Part shown: positions 7,683 to 15,146 of the stretch, one piece after another
Position numbering within the stretch: the stretch's first letter is position 1
How the letters are laid out: the number at the start of each line of letters is the position of its first letter
Assembly (NCBI GenBank): GCA_964438715.1
Contig: CAYTLQ010000103.1
Span: 1 to 17,275, forward strand
From: CAYTLQ01 sp964438715
GTDB taxonomy: Bacteria > Bacteroidota > Ignavibacteria > Ignavibacteriales > Ignavibacteriaceae
Length of the DNA: 17,275 nt
Reading direction: 5' to 3'
Translations under genes and position numbers: made by a program
The notes under the pieces: model-generated
The model's input: only the letters and a program-made list of their open reading frames with translations
Databases searched by the model: none
Told to the model about the DNA's origin: nothing

Positions 7683-8954
7683 ATGCAAATTTTTAAATCC
7701 TTTATTCATCCTTTTTCAAAATTACTGTTCAATGGCAAGTATTTGTTCATTGCAAGTATTATTGAAAAGGCTTCTTATTTTTTCGCATTCGTCGTAATCG
7801 CCAGACAATTCTCACAGCAAAGCTATGGTGAAATAAGCACTGCATTTGCTTTTGGAAATATTCTTTTTTCATTTTTTGAATTCGGTTTTGCTTTCTATTT
7901 TCAACGCGATTTTGCCTCACCCAAGTCAACAACGCTAAATGATTTTGCGGTTGCTTATAATTTTAGATTGCTACTTTGGCCTCTGTTTCTTCTTTTAGCG
8001 TTGGTCTATTTTGCTGTTCAAAAAATAGATTTTGTTTCAGGACTAATTATTGCAGTTTCAGTCTATCTACTAGGGTACAATAATCTTTTCTCCAGCGTAC
8101 TTTTCGGGACAGCCCGGTTCAAAGAATTTTTGATTGCTCTCTTTTGGGGCAGATTAACTCTTCTTATAAGCGTTGTTTTATTGAATTTTTCTCATTCTAT
8201 CGTTGTGGTCTCTCTTTCATTTTTGTTTTCAGCCATCGTGCAATATTTTCTTTCTAATAGTTTTTTGGGCTCGCAAGGAATAAATGTGCCTCAGAAAATA
8301 TGGCCTTCCGTAAATAAATTGAGACAGGTTTTCCGATCCTCCATTCCTATGGCATCAGGGATGATAATGGTTTGGGCAAATGATCGTATGGATATTGTAT
8401 TATTAAATGGTTTAGCCGGCTCTGAGGTGGTTGCAGTTTATGCTGTCGCTTACTCTGTGTATAAACTGCCTCAGGCATTTTCGAATATAATTCTCACCCC
8501 GCTCTTCACCGATGCAAGTAAGGCTTATGCTGAACAAGGTATAATCAGGTTTCAACAAGTCAGACATAGCTTCGGTATGCTTATAATTTATATTATTATA
8601 ACATCTGCTTTATTGTTTTTTCTGTCTGAGCCATTAATAGTGTTTGTCTATGGTAGCAGTTATACTGCATCGGTCACTTTGTCGCAAACTCTTTGTTTAG
8701 CTTTACCCTGGCTTCTGCTAAATAATTTTACAGGAACTATGCTCAATTCAGTCGGTTTAGAAAAACAAGTAGCTTTCAGTATAGTACCATCGCTCCTGCT
8801 CAGTATTCTGATAAACATCTTTTTTATACCGCGAATGGGTGTCATAGCCGCAGTTATCGCAACTATAATTGCTGAACTAAGTATCTTTTTATCTCAACTC
8901 TTTTTACTTTTAAAGTCAAAGAGAATAAGATTTTCACTAATGCGTTATCAATAA
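7683..8954 (+). CDS. oligosaccharide flippase, Wzx/polysaccharide biosynthesis family
   Basis: This 423-residue, very hydrophobic protein has about 12 membrane-spanning stretches and belongs to the Polysacc_synt/MurJ-Wzx-type MOP exporter superfamily. The N-terminus (KYLFIASIIEKASYFFAFVV then IARQFSQQSYGEISTAFAFG) is the family's 'ARxLGxxxYGxxxxA' opening. The middle FRSSIPMASGMIMVWANDRMD then IVLLNGLAGSEVVAVYAVAY matches the second repeat, where an Asp follows the R/D motif and a 'GxxxVAxYxxAY' segment follows. Such proteins flip lipid-linked oligosaccharides across the inner membrane. Two glycosyltransferases lie directly downstream, supporting a surface glycan role; no polymerase or initiating transferase is visible. 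The gene follows the eno terminator. I see no Shine-Dalgarno before ATG 7683. Confidence 0.85.
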   Translation: MQIFKSFIHPFSKLLFNGKYLFIASIIEKASYFFAFVVIARQFSQQSYGEISTAFAFGNILFSFFEFGFAFYFQRDFASPKSTTLNDFAVAYNFRLLLWPLFLLLALVYFAVQKIDFVSGLIIAVSVYLLGYNNLFSSVLFGTARFKEFLIALFWGRLTLLISVVLLNFSHSIVVVSLSFLFSAIVQYFLSNSFLGSQGINVPQKIWPSVNKLRQVFRSSIPMASGMIMVWANDRMDIVLLNGLAGSEVVAVYAVAYSVYKLPQAFSNIILTPLFTDASKAYAEQGIIRFQQVRHSFGMLIIYIIITSALLFFLSEPLIVFVYGSSYTASVTLSQTLCLALPWLLLNNFTGTMLNSVGLEKQVAFSIVPSLLLSILINIFFIPRMGVIAAVIATIIAELSIFLSQLFLLLKSKRIRFSLMRYQ

Positions 8955-9008
8955 TGCTCATTAACAATATATATTCATCAAAAATACCGTTATAACCGGA
9001 GAAAAAAC

Positions 9009-10091
9009 ATGGATGTCCTGATTGCCGGAACATACAATCTTTCGGAAGAACTTACCGGACCTGAAAAATACTCAAAACGATTATTCCAAAACCTGAGCGG
9101 AAAAGTTGATGTGTTATTCGCATCGTCATTTTCCGGTAACTCAAAGAGTGTATTTAAGCGGCTTTTTGGAAAAGAAGAGGTAGATGAAAATGTATGGCGT
9201 TTTGGTTATATACGATTATTTAGTTTCATATTATTTAATCGTATTCCTGTTATTCATATAACAAATTATGAACGATTTGCCTCTGTTATAGCAATTGCAA
9301 GTTTTGTAAAGAAGTTTAACCTTATTTATACTCTTCATGGAGTTATAAAATTTGAGGATAATCAAAACAAAAAATTGTCTTCCTTATACAAACTAAAAAA
9401 CAGAATTTGTGAATCATTGATATTGAATTGTTCTGATAGAATTTTACACTTTTCTGATAATGTTGTTGTTCAGGCACGAGAGGATTATAATATTGATGCC
9501 GGCAGATTTCATCTCACAAAACCCGGTATTGATGAAATTTTTTTCTTGCATAGTGCGAATCGGGGCTTACCTGGTGACAAACTAAAAATATTAATGGTCG
9601 GAGGTCATCCCAAACGGGAAGAAGGTATTATTAAGGTTCTCAAATCACTCCGAAGGTTATCTCAACAAATTAGTGTTACGGTAATTAATTGTTCATTACC
9701 AATACCGGCTATTGAACAACAGTTTACAAAAGTATTACCGAAACTGCAAAGTGACGATCTGGCAAAATTATATGCCGAGCACGATATCTTCATCGCACCC
9801 TCTTCCTATGAAACTTTCTCATTTAGCGCCATTGAAGCTATGTTAGCCGGTATGATTGTTATCGCAAATCAAAAAACTGGTATGGCACCTGTTATTCGAG
9901 TCGGGTATAATGGTTTTATATTCGGAGATGACCGCTTAAACGAGATAGAGCTTTACATCAAAAGCATACTAGAAAACCGAAGTGAAATAAAGAAAATTAG
10001 TGACAATGCACGGGAGATTTATAAAACTTATAAATGGGATCGGGTTACACAGGAACACATACAGATCTACCAGTCATTAGTTAACCGATAA
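9009..10091 (+). CDS. glycosyltransferase family 4 (GT-B)
   Basis: The 360-residue protein has a GT-B layout: an N-terminal acceptor domain beginning MDVLIAGTYNLSEELTGPEKYS, with LIYTLHGVIKFED around residues 112-124, and a C-terminal nucleotide-sugar domain with LKILMVGGHPKREEGI, LAKLYAEHDIFIAPSSYETF and the GT4 EX7E motif at Glu268/Glu276 (ETFSFSAIE). Retaining GT4 enzymes transfer a sugar from NDP-sugar; donor and acceptor cannot be told from sequence. GGAG at 8998-9001 with a 7-nt spacer supports ATG 9009. It lies 54 nt after the flippase and 7 nt before the second transferase, so the three are probably one operon making a surface oligosaccharide. There is no signal peptide, so it is probably a cytosolic or peripheral inner-membrane enzyme. 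Confidence 0.88.
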   Translation: MDVLIAGTYNLSEELTGPEKYSKRLFQNLSGKVDVLFASSFSGNSKSVFKRLFGKEEVDENVWRFGYIRLFSFILFNRIPVIHITNYERFASVIAIASFVKKFNLIYTLHGVIKFEDNQNKKLSSLYKLKNRICESLILNCSDRILHFSDNVVVQAREDYNIDAGRFHLTKPGIDEIFFLHSANRGLPGDKLKILMVGGHPKREEGIIKVLKSLRRLSQQISVTVINCSLPIPAIEQQFTKVLPKLQSDDLAKLYAEHDIFIAPSSYETFSFSAIEAMLAGMIVIANQKTGMAPVIRVGYNGFIFGDDRLNEIELYIKSILENRSEIKKISDNAREIYKTYKWDRVTQEHIQIYQSLVNR

Positions 10092-10098
10092 TTCATTC

Positions 10099-11166
10099 AT
10101 GCATATTTTGCTCCTTACTAATTTACTTTCCTACACAGATGGTATTTCCCGCCATTTATTTGATCTGATTTCCGGATTCAATGAATGGCAACCTGAAACA
10201 AAGTTTACAGTATTGTGTGGAGGTGGTGAAGCTGTTGAAGATTTCAGGAAACTGAACATTCCGGTAATGGTTGAGCCCAAAACTCTTCATTCATTACGCT
10301 CACCGACTAATTTCATGTTTGCAGTGGGTAAGGTATTAAGTATTTGCAGAAAACACGAAATCGATATAATTCATTCACACTCACATTATCTTGCAAATAT
10401 TGCATATCTTAGTTCTGTATTCAGCAAGTGGAAGACCGTTCAGACGAATCACGGTATTCTGGATCCGGTCGGTTTTCTGCCTCATTTACTTGCACATAAA
10501 TACATTGCTATAAATGGACACATTGTAGAATATTTTCTGAAAGATAAAATAATCTCATCCAAAAAATTTGCCTTTATACGATGTGGTATCTCGGGAACGA
10601 AATATATTTCCAAACATGAATCGCCAAAAATTGTATTCCTCTCGGCAGGCCGCCTCACCAGATCTAAAGGCTTCAGCACCTATATTGAAGCCGTCACTTT
10701 ACTTGAAGAAAGTGTTCGTAACAAATGTCGTTTTCTTATTGCCGGTATTGGTGAGGAAGAAAAGGCACTTAAAGAATACAATGAAAAATTAAACGCTGGG
10801 ATAGAATTTCTTGGTGAAATTAAAAACCTTCGACAGTTTCTCGCGGAAACGGACTATCTTATAATTCCTTCCTCCTCTGCTAACGAAGGTTTCCCAAGAA
10901 TAATCGTGGAAGCTGCATTCGCGGGAAATGGTATTATTGCCGCAGATTTTCTTGGGTTGCAATATGATTTTACAAATGGCGTAGATGGTTTTGTCTTTGA
11001 AAAAGGTAATGCGTCAATGCTTGCATCAATTATTCGTGAAATTATTAAGCACCCTGATATAGCTGAAAAACGCAGAAATAATTTTTCAAGGAAGGCTCTT
11101 GAATTATTCGACCAGAAAACAATGATTCAGAAAACTTCAGAGGTTTATTCTTCTCTCTTAAGGTGA
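10099..11166 (+). CDS. glycosyltransferase family 4 (GT-B)
   Basis: This is a second GT4 enzyme, 355 residues. The N-terminal domain has MHILLLTNLLSYTDGISRHL (the glycine-containing first loop) and IDIIHSHSHYLANIAYL, a classic 'D-x-x-H-x-H' strand end of GT4 proteins, then VQTNHGIL. The C-terminal domain has IVFLSAGRLTRSKGFSTYIE, with the Arg/Lys pair that contacts the donor diphosphate, FLIAGIGEEEKAL, IEFLGEIKNLRQFLAETDYL and the EX7E motif at Glu263/Glu271 (EGFPRIIVE). It is more canonical than its neighbour. A 7-nt gap from the preceding gene indicates one operon. Donor and acceptor are unknown. The next gene is 332 nt away, so the cluster ends here. Confidence 0.9.
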   Translation: MHILLLTNLLSYTDGISRHLFDLISGFNEWQPETKFTVLCGGGEAVEDFRKLNIPVMVEPKTLHSLRSPTNFMFAVGKVLSICRKHEIDIIHSHSHYLANIAYLSSVFSKWKTVQTNHGILDPVGFLPHLLAHKYIAINGHIVEYFLKDKIISSKKFAFIRCGISGTKYISKHESPKIVFLSAGRLTRSKGFSTYIEAVTLLEESVRNKCRFLIAGIGEEEKALKEYNEKLNAGIEFLGEIKNLRQFLAETDYLIIPSSSANEGFPRIIVEAAFAGNGIIAADFLGLQYDFTNGVDGFVFEKGNASMLASIIREIIKHPDIAEKRRNNFSRKALELFDQKTMIQKTSEVYSSLLR

Positions 11167-11262
11167 CATTCTCATTAATAGGGTAATTTAAATCACATAT
11201 CGAAAAATTTGCTACATATCTTTCAAAATTTTTATATTTAATTGTGTGTGAATTTAAAATAA

Positions 11263-11298
11263 AAACCGCCGTGGAAGAGGGCGTGACCACGGCAGTTT
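11263..11298 (+). other. GC-rich hairpin, possible RNA structure or REP/MITE-like palindrome
   Basis: GCCGTGG (11268-11274) pairs perfectly with CCACGGC (11287-11293) around a 12-nt loop rich in purines. Beyond a C/A mismatch, a further four pairs (AAAC with GTTT) extend the stem to 11263-11298. It stands out from very AT-rich flanks and lies 14 nt before a strong Shine-Dalgarno. It may be a terminator for the glycosyltransferase operon, a structured leader of the small ORF, or a mobile palindromic repeat; the sequence alone does not decide. Confidence 0.6.
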
Positions 11299-11324
11299 GT
11301 GTGTGTTACTATAAGGAGGGTGCT

Positions 11325-11438
11325 ATGTTGGACACAATTTTTCATTGTTCCAGATTAATAGTTCAATTTCCGTGCCACTACTTAACATTGTTAATTTTAA
11401 TTATTTTCGACCCTTTCCCCCACATTTATAGCCAGTGA
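11325..11438 (+). CDS. possible small hydrophobic peptide (37 residues)
   Basis: ATG 11325 is preceded by AAGGAGG (11313-11319) with a 5-nt spacer, the best ribosome site in the window, and runs to TGA 11436-11438. The peptide starts MLDTIFHC and has one short hydrophobic segment (LTLLILIIF) and a Pro/aromatic tail (DPFPHIYSQ). I recognise no family. The same frame is open back to GTG 11244 through the hairpin, but that start has no ribosome site. In favour are the SD and its position just after the hairpin; against are the small size and AT-rich codons that could be chance. Confidence 0.3.
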   Translation: MLDTIFHCSRLIVQFPCHYLTLLILIIFDPFPHIYSQ

Positions 11439-11498
11439 GAAATTTTTTTCAGATTATAGAAACAAAAAAACACTGTCTTAAATACATAAATTTTTACT

Positions 11499-12446
11499 AT
11501 GATTTTTTACAATAATGTATCAACAACCATAGATTATCCAACTGAGATAAAGAAACTTAAAAAAGAACTTAACGCCATCATTTTGGCTCACTATTATCAG
11601 GAATCTGAAATTCAGGATATTGCAGATTTTATCGGCGATAGCCTCGAACTTGCCCGCAAAGCAAAATCCACAGAAGCCGATGTTATTGTTTTCTGCGGAG
11701 TCCATTTTATGGCTGAAACAGCGAAAATATTAAATCCGGAGAAACTCGTCCTTGTGCCCGACATGAATGCCGGTTGTTCACTTTCCGACAGTTGCCCACC
11801 TGCCGAGTTCAGAGAGTTCAGGAGAAAAAATCCTGAATTACTGGCAGTTACTTATATTAATTGTTCTGCCGAGGTTAAAGCACTTAGCGATATTATTTGT
11901 ACTTCCAGCAATGCAGAAAAAATTATTCGCCAGATACCAGAAGATCAGAAAATACTTTTTTCCCCTGATAAAAATCTGGGAGCATATATTTCGAAAATCA
12001 CGGGAAGGGAAATGACTTTATGGAATGGTTCGTGTATTGTGCACGAAATTTTTTCAGAAAGAAAAATTCTTGATTTAAAGCTTCTTCACCCAAATGCCAA
12101 AATAATTGCTCACCCTGAATGTGAAGAACCCATACTTCATCATGCAGATTTCATCGGCTCAACCAGCAAATTACTTTCATTCATTTCCAATGACTCTGCT
12201 AATGAATATATTGTAGCTACTGAAGCCGGTATAATTCACCAGATGAAAAAAGCCGCACCTCATAAAATTTTCCATGCCGCGCCTCCTGATAACGGTTGTG
12301 CATGTAATAATTGCCCGCACATGAAACTTAATACTCTCGAAAAAATTTACAATTGTATGGTTAAAAAAGCGCCCGCGCTGGAAATGAGCAAAGAGTTGCG
12401 TATTCAAGCCCTTAAACCTCTTGAGCGCATGCTCTCGATGAGTTAA
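11499..12446 (+). CDS. nadA: quinolinate synthase A
   Basis: NadA condenses iminoaspartate (from NadB or aspartate dehydrogenase) with dihydroxyacetone phosphate to give quinolinate in de novo NAD synthesis, using a labile [4Fe-4S] cluster. The 315-residue length fits the shorter NadA group. Visible motifs: LAHYYQ-x-x-EIQDIADFIGDS, FCGVHFMAETAKIL, DMNAGCSLSDSCP with Cys93, TYINCSAEVKA, SPDKNLG, WNGSCIVHE with Cys179, HPECEEPI, GSTSKLL, ATEAGIIHQM, and the C-terminal CACNNCPHMKLNTLEK with Cys267, Cys269 and Cys272, one of which is the third cluster ligand. No nadB or nadC lies nearby. It converges with the histidine kinase 41 nt downstream; I see no clear terminator between them. Confidence 0.96.
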   Translation: MIFYNNVSTTIDYPTEIKKLKKELNAIILAHYYQESEIQDIADFIGDSLELARKAKSTEADVIVFCGVHFMAETAKILNPEKLVLVPDMNAGCSLSDSCPPAEFREFRRKNPELLAVTYINCSAEVKALSDIICTSSNAEKIIRQIPEDQKILFSPDKNLGAYISKITGREMTLWNGSCIVHEIFSERKILDLKLLHPNAKIIAHPECEEPILHHADFIGSTSKLLSFISNDSANEYIVATEAGIIHQMKKAAPHKIFHAAPPDNGCACNNCPHMKLNTLEKIYNCMVKKAPALEMSKELRIQALKPLERMLSMS

Positions 12447-12487
12447 GTGCTTTTAGATAGGATATTGAGTTTTAGTTACAAGGTTCT

Positions 12488-13705
12488 TTAGGCTTTATCA
12501 ATAACAATCTTAAAAGTTGTTCCTTCCCCGGGCAGTGATGATTTTACATATATCTTACCCTTATGGTATTCTTCTACGATTCTTTTAGACAAACTTAAGC
12601 CTAGCCCCCAACCTCTCCGCTTTGTAGAATAACCCGGTCTGAAAACATCTTTACGCCTTTTCATTTCAATGCCCTTACCGTTATCGGTTACTTCTATTTC
12701 TATTTTATTTCGTGAATCAATGATACGGAAAACTATTTTACCGTTCTCATTATCAATTGCATCAAGTGCATTCTTAACAAGATTTTCGATAACCCAGTCG
12801 AACAATTCACTGTTAATTTTTCCTTGTACTTTCTGATCACCTTCAAGGACAAATTCAACTTTTTTACCGGTTTGCGGTATTCTTCTCTTAAAGTAATCTA
12901 TAACTTTTTTAATTTCCTCATACACAAATTCAGGCTTTAAATCTGCTTTTGAACCAATTTTCGAAAATCTGTTTGTGATTTTATTTAGCTTTTCAACATC
13001 GTTTTGAATTTCCTGACTAATATCTTCAACTTTATCCGGGTCTTTGTAATTAAGCTTAAGTAATTCCAGCCACCCCATCAGGCTTGAAAGAGGCGTGCCA
13101 AATTGATGCGCTGTCTCTTTTGCCATACCTACCCAGATATTGCTTTGCTCACTCTTCTTAATTTGACTGAAACCAATATATCCGATGATAATGAAAACAC
13201 AAACAATTAGTATCTGTATTAATGGATAATACTTCAACTGAGCAATCAACTCCGAATTGCCGTAGTGAATTTTTGTCAGAATTATTGTGTCATTATCCAT
13301 AATGTAGGTAACCAGTATTGGTTTATGCTCAGCATCCATCTCTTTCAATTTCGCTTGAAAGAATTTTTTTAACTCATGGGGAGAGGCTAAAGAGTCATAT
13401 CGTATGTTTCTGATATTTGGTTTCCCGTCAATATTGAGGCTATCATCAGCATCAGTGAGAATCATAGGAAAATCTATTGGCCGGATTATATTTTCAAAAA
13501 GAAAGGTGATATCTGAATTTTCTGCCGGTGAATTTGCCACATACTCCAATCCCTTAGCGTACAACTGTACTATCTGCCGTTCCTTTTCCTGAAGTTTTTC
13601 AACTAACGAGTTGGTATAAATCAGTGTACCCCCTCCTATTGCAAACGCGAACACAAGCAAAAATATTTTTATATTTACCGAGGCTGGTCCACCAGACATT
13701 TTCAT
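12488..13705 (-). CDS. sensor histidine kinase (orphan)
   Basis: This 405-residue membrane sensor kinase has TM1 at about residues 11-31, a periplasmic sensing region at about 32-160 with no family I recognise, and TM2 at about 161-180. The dimerisation domain follows, with phosphoacceptor His200 in MAKETAHQFGTPLSSL. The HATPase_c domain has the N box ENLVKNALDA (Asn312), the G1 box DNGKGI (Asp341) and the G2 box RGWGLGLSLSK. It would autophosphorylate and pass the phosphate to a response regulator, but none is encoded next to it, so it is an orphan here. ATG 13705 has AAAGGA about 9 nt upstream; ATG at 13699 is a close alternative. It lies 137 nt downstream of the DAHP synthase gene on the same strand. 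Confidence 0.93.
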   Translation of the reverse strand: MKMSGGPASVNIKIFLLVFAFAIGGGTLIYTNSLVEKLQEKERQIVQLYAKGLEYVANSPAENSDITFLFENIIRPIDFPMILTDADDSLNIDGKPNIRNIRYDSLASPHELKKFFQAKLKEMDAEHKPILVTYIMDNDTIILTKIHYGNSELIAQLKYYPLIQILIVCVFIIIGYIGFSQIKKSEQSNIWVGMAKETAHQFGTPLSSLMGWLELLKLNYKDPDKVEDISQEIQNDVEKLNKITNRFSKIGSKADLKPEFVYEEIKKVIDYFKRRIPQTGKKVEFVLEGDQKVQGKINSELFDWVIENLVKNALDAIDNENGKIVFRIIDSRNKIEIEVTDNGKGIEMKRRKDVFRPGYSTKRRGWGLGLSLSKRIVEEYHKGKIYVKSSLPGEGTTFKIVIDKA

Positions 13706-13842
13706 CCGGAGTTTCCTTTACTATTTTTCGTACTTATTAATGATCGTGAAAAGACAATTAAATGGAAAGTCTATTCGTTCTATACAAAAGACTATTCAAA
13801 CTAATTATGAAATACCGGATTGTACGATTTTCGGCGTAAATG

Positions 13843-14856
13843 CTAAATTTTCTTTCCGATTATGGGCGCTATTTGTTTTACTTGCCTCATTAATTCCAGA
13901 AATTGTTCCGGTAAAAGTGCCTGAGGTCCATCAGAAAGCGCTTTTTCCGGATCATGGTGCACTTCTACCATCAACCCATCAGCTCCTGCGGCAACCGCAG
14001 CCCTGGCCATAGGTAATACTTTATCTCTTAAACCGACGGCATGTGAAGGATCGGCTATTATTGGCAGGTGACTCTTTTTCTGGACAACAGGTATTGCCGA
14101 AATATCGAATGTATTTCTTGTATATGTTTCAAATGTCCGAATCCCTCGTTCACACAATATTACATCTTTATTACCACTAGAAAGGATATACTCTGCCGAC
14201 ATAAGTAATTCTTCAATAGTAGCCGAGAGACCCCGTTTCAGCATAACAGGGTGATCCACTTTTCCTAATTCTTTAAGTAACGGGAAATTCTGCATATTCC
14301 GAGCACCCACCTGAAGTATGTCTGCATATTGTGCTACAACCGGTATTTGGTTACTTTCCATAACTTCTGTTACTACAAGCAAACCAAATGCATCTGCGGC
14401 TTTACGAATTAACTTTAACCCCTCTTCACCTAAACCCTGAAATGCATACGGTGAGGTACGAGGTTTGAATGCTCCCCCCCTCAGTATTTTTGCTCCGGAT
14501 TCAGCAACTATTTCTGCGAGTTTAAATATTTGGTGTTCGTTTTCAATTGAACATGGCCCGGCTATTACAATTATTTGTTCACCACCAAAGACAAGATCTT
14601 TAACTTTTACAAGAGTATTTTCTTTCTTAAAGCTACGACTTGCCAATTTAAATGGTTCTGTTATGCGGTAAACTTCCGCAACTCCATCCAGAATTTTTAC
14701 TTTTCTGATATCAAAATCGGGCTTTACACCAATTGCGCCTAAAACAACTTGTTCTACTCCGGTTGATTTATGAACAGCGAAACCGAAATCTTCCAAATGT
14801 TTTATTATATCTTCAATTTGCCTCTCTGTAGCGCTTTTCTCAAGAACTACTACCAC
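13843..14856 (-). CDS. aroF: 3-deoxy-7-phosphoheptulonate (DAHP) synthase, with N-terminal regulatory domain
   Basis: The enzyme joins phosphoenolpyruvate and erythrose 4-phosphate, the first step of aromatic amino-acid and chorismate synthesis. The start is GTG 14856, giving 337 residues: AGGAG lies 5 nt upstream, and the protein then begins MVVVLEKSATERQIE, like the ferredoxin-like regulatory domain (about residues 1-70) of Thermotoga-type enzymes, which allows aromatic feedback inhibition. With this start the metal ligands fall at Cys102 (AGPCSIEN), His272 (DPSHAVG), Glu298 (MVEVHH) and Asp309, the positions I recall for the T. maritima enzyme. Other motifs: LRGGAFKPRTSPYAFQGLG, VGARNMQNF, VMLKRGLSATIEE and ERGIRTFETYTRNTFD. 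A longer in-frame extension to 14985 reads like non-coding sequence. No chorismate mutase domain is present. Confidence 0.95.
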   Translation of the reverse strand: MVVVLEKSATERQIEDIIKHLEDFGFAVHKSTGVEQVVLGAIGVKPDFDIRKVKILDGVAEVYRITEPFKLASRSFKKENTLVKVKDLVFGGEQIIVIAGPCSIENEHQIFKLAEIVAESGAKILRGGAFKPRTSPYAFQGLGEEGLKLIRKAADAFGLLVVTEVMESNQIPVVAQYADILQVGARNMQNFPLLKELGKVDHPVMLKRGLSATIEELLMSAEYILSSGNKDVILCERGIRTFETYTRNTFDISAIPVVQKKSHLPIIADPSHAVGLRDKVLPMARAAVAAGADGLMVEVHHDPEKALSDGPQALLPEQFLELMRQVKQIAPIIGKKI

Positions 14857-15146
14857 TATAACTCCTATGCAAAAAACAATGACTTTAAATTTACAAATTT
14901 TCTGCTCGTAAATGAGGGATAATTTTTGAGTATTTCTTCCACCAATCTGGAAGAATCCGATCTTTAAAGTTTTCGGTATTTTCAATCAAGGAGAAGAGTT
15001 GATTTCGGACAAATATTTTTAATATTCACAGAAAGATTTATGTTGTTCGGGAAGAGAATCTAACAACTTTAATCCTGATATAGGGGAATCAACCTCTAGC
15101 CCTCTCATTGCATTGCAACAATTAACAGGGTCGTATCGTTCCTCCA
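14857..15146. other. spacer upstream of aroF, no gene assigned
   Basis: This 290-nt spacer separates the Asp-box protein gene from aroF. One minus-strand frame is open from 15025 to TAA 14891 (45 codons, with ILPDWWKKYSKIIPHLRAEN) but has no ATG and no family I recognise; it could be a coding remnant or chance. No clear promoter or hairpin was found, though the aroF promoter must lie here or upstream. Confidence 0.35.
14862..14866 (-). promoter_or_regulatory. Shine-Dalgarno deciding the aroF start
   Basis: AGGAG on the minus strand, 5 nt before GTG 14856, selects this start over the upstream in-frame ATG at 14985, which would add 43 residues unlike the family. Confidence 0.75.

Larger units (their letters stand above)
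11167..11498. other. 332-nt gap between the polysaccharide cluster and nadA
   Basis: The gap contains a hairpin (11263-11298), a 9-bp direct repeat TTGTGTGTG on each side of it (11242-11250 and 11297-11305), a near-perfect Shine-Dalgarno and a possible 37-residue ORF, all listed separately. The rest is AT-rich with nothing I can assign. The hairpin might terminate the upstream operon, but no good T tract follows. No convincing nadA promoter was found. Confidence 0.5.

Noticed and set aside
11244..11324. GTG 11244 as an extended start for the small ORF
   Set aside because: It would translate through the hairpin, has no ribosome site, and gives a Val/Thr/Cys-rich stretch without family resemblance; ATG 11325 has the strong SD.
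12488..13705. Histidine kinase H-box AHQFGTPLSS as a novel variant
   Set aside because: AHQ(L/F)GTPxSSL is, as far as I recall, a common H-box form in kinases of this lineage, and all other boxes are normal.
13740..14012. Plus-strand 90-codon frame overlapping the end of aroF
   Set aside because: Most of it lies antisense to the conserved C-terminus of DAHP synthase; a shadow frame with no family resemblance.
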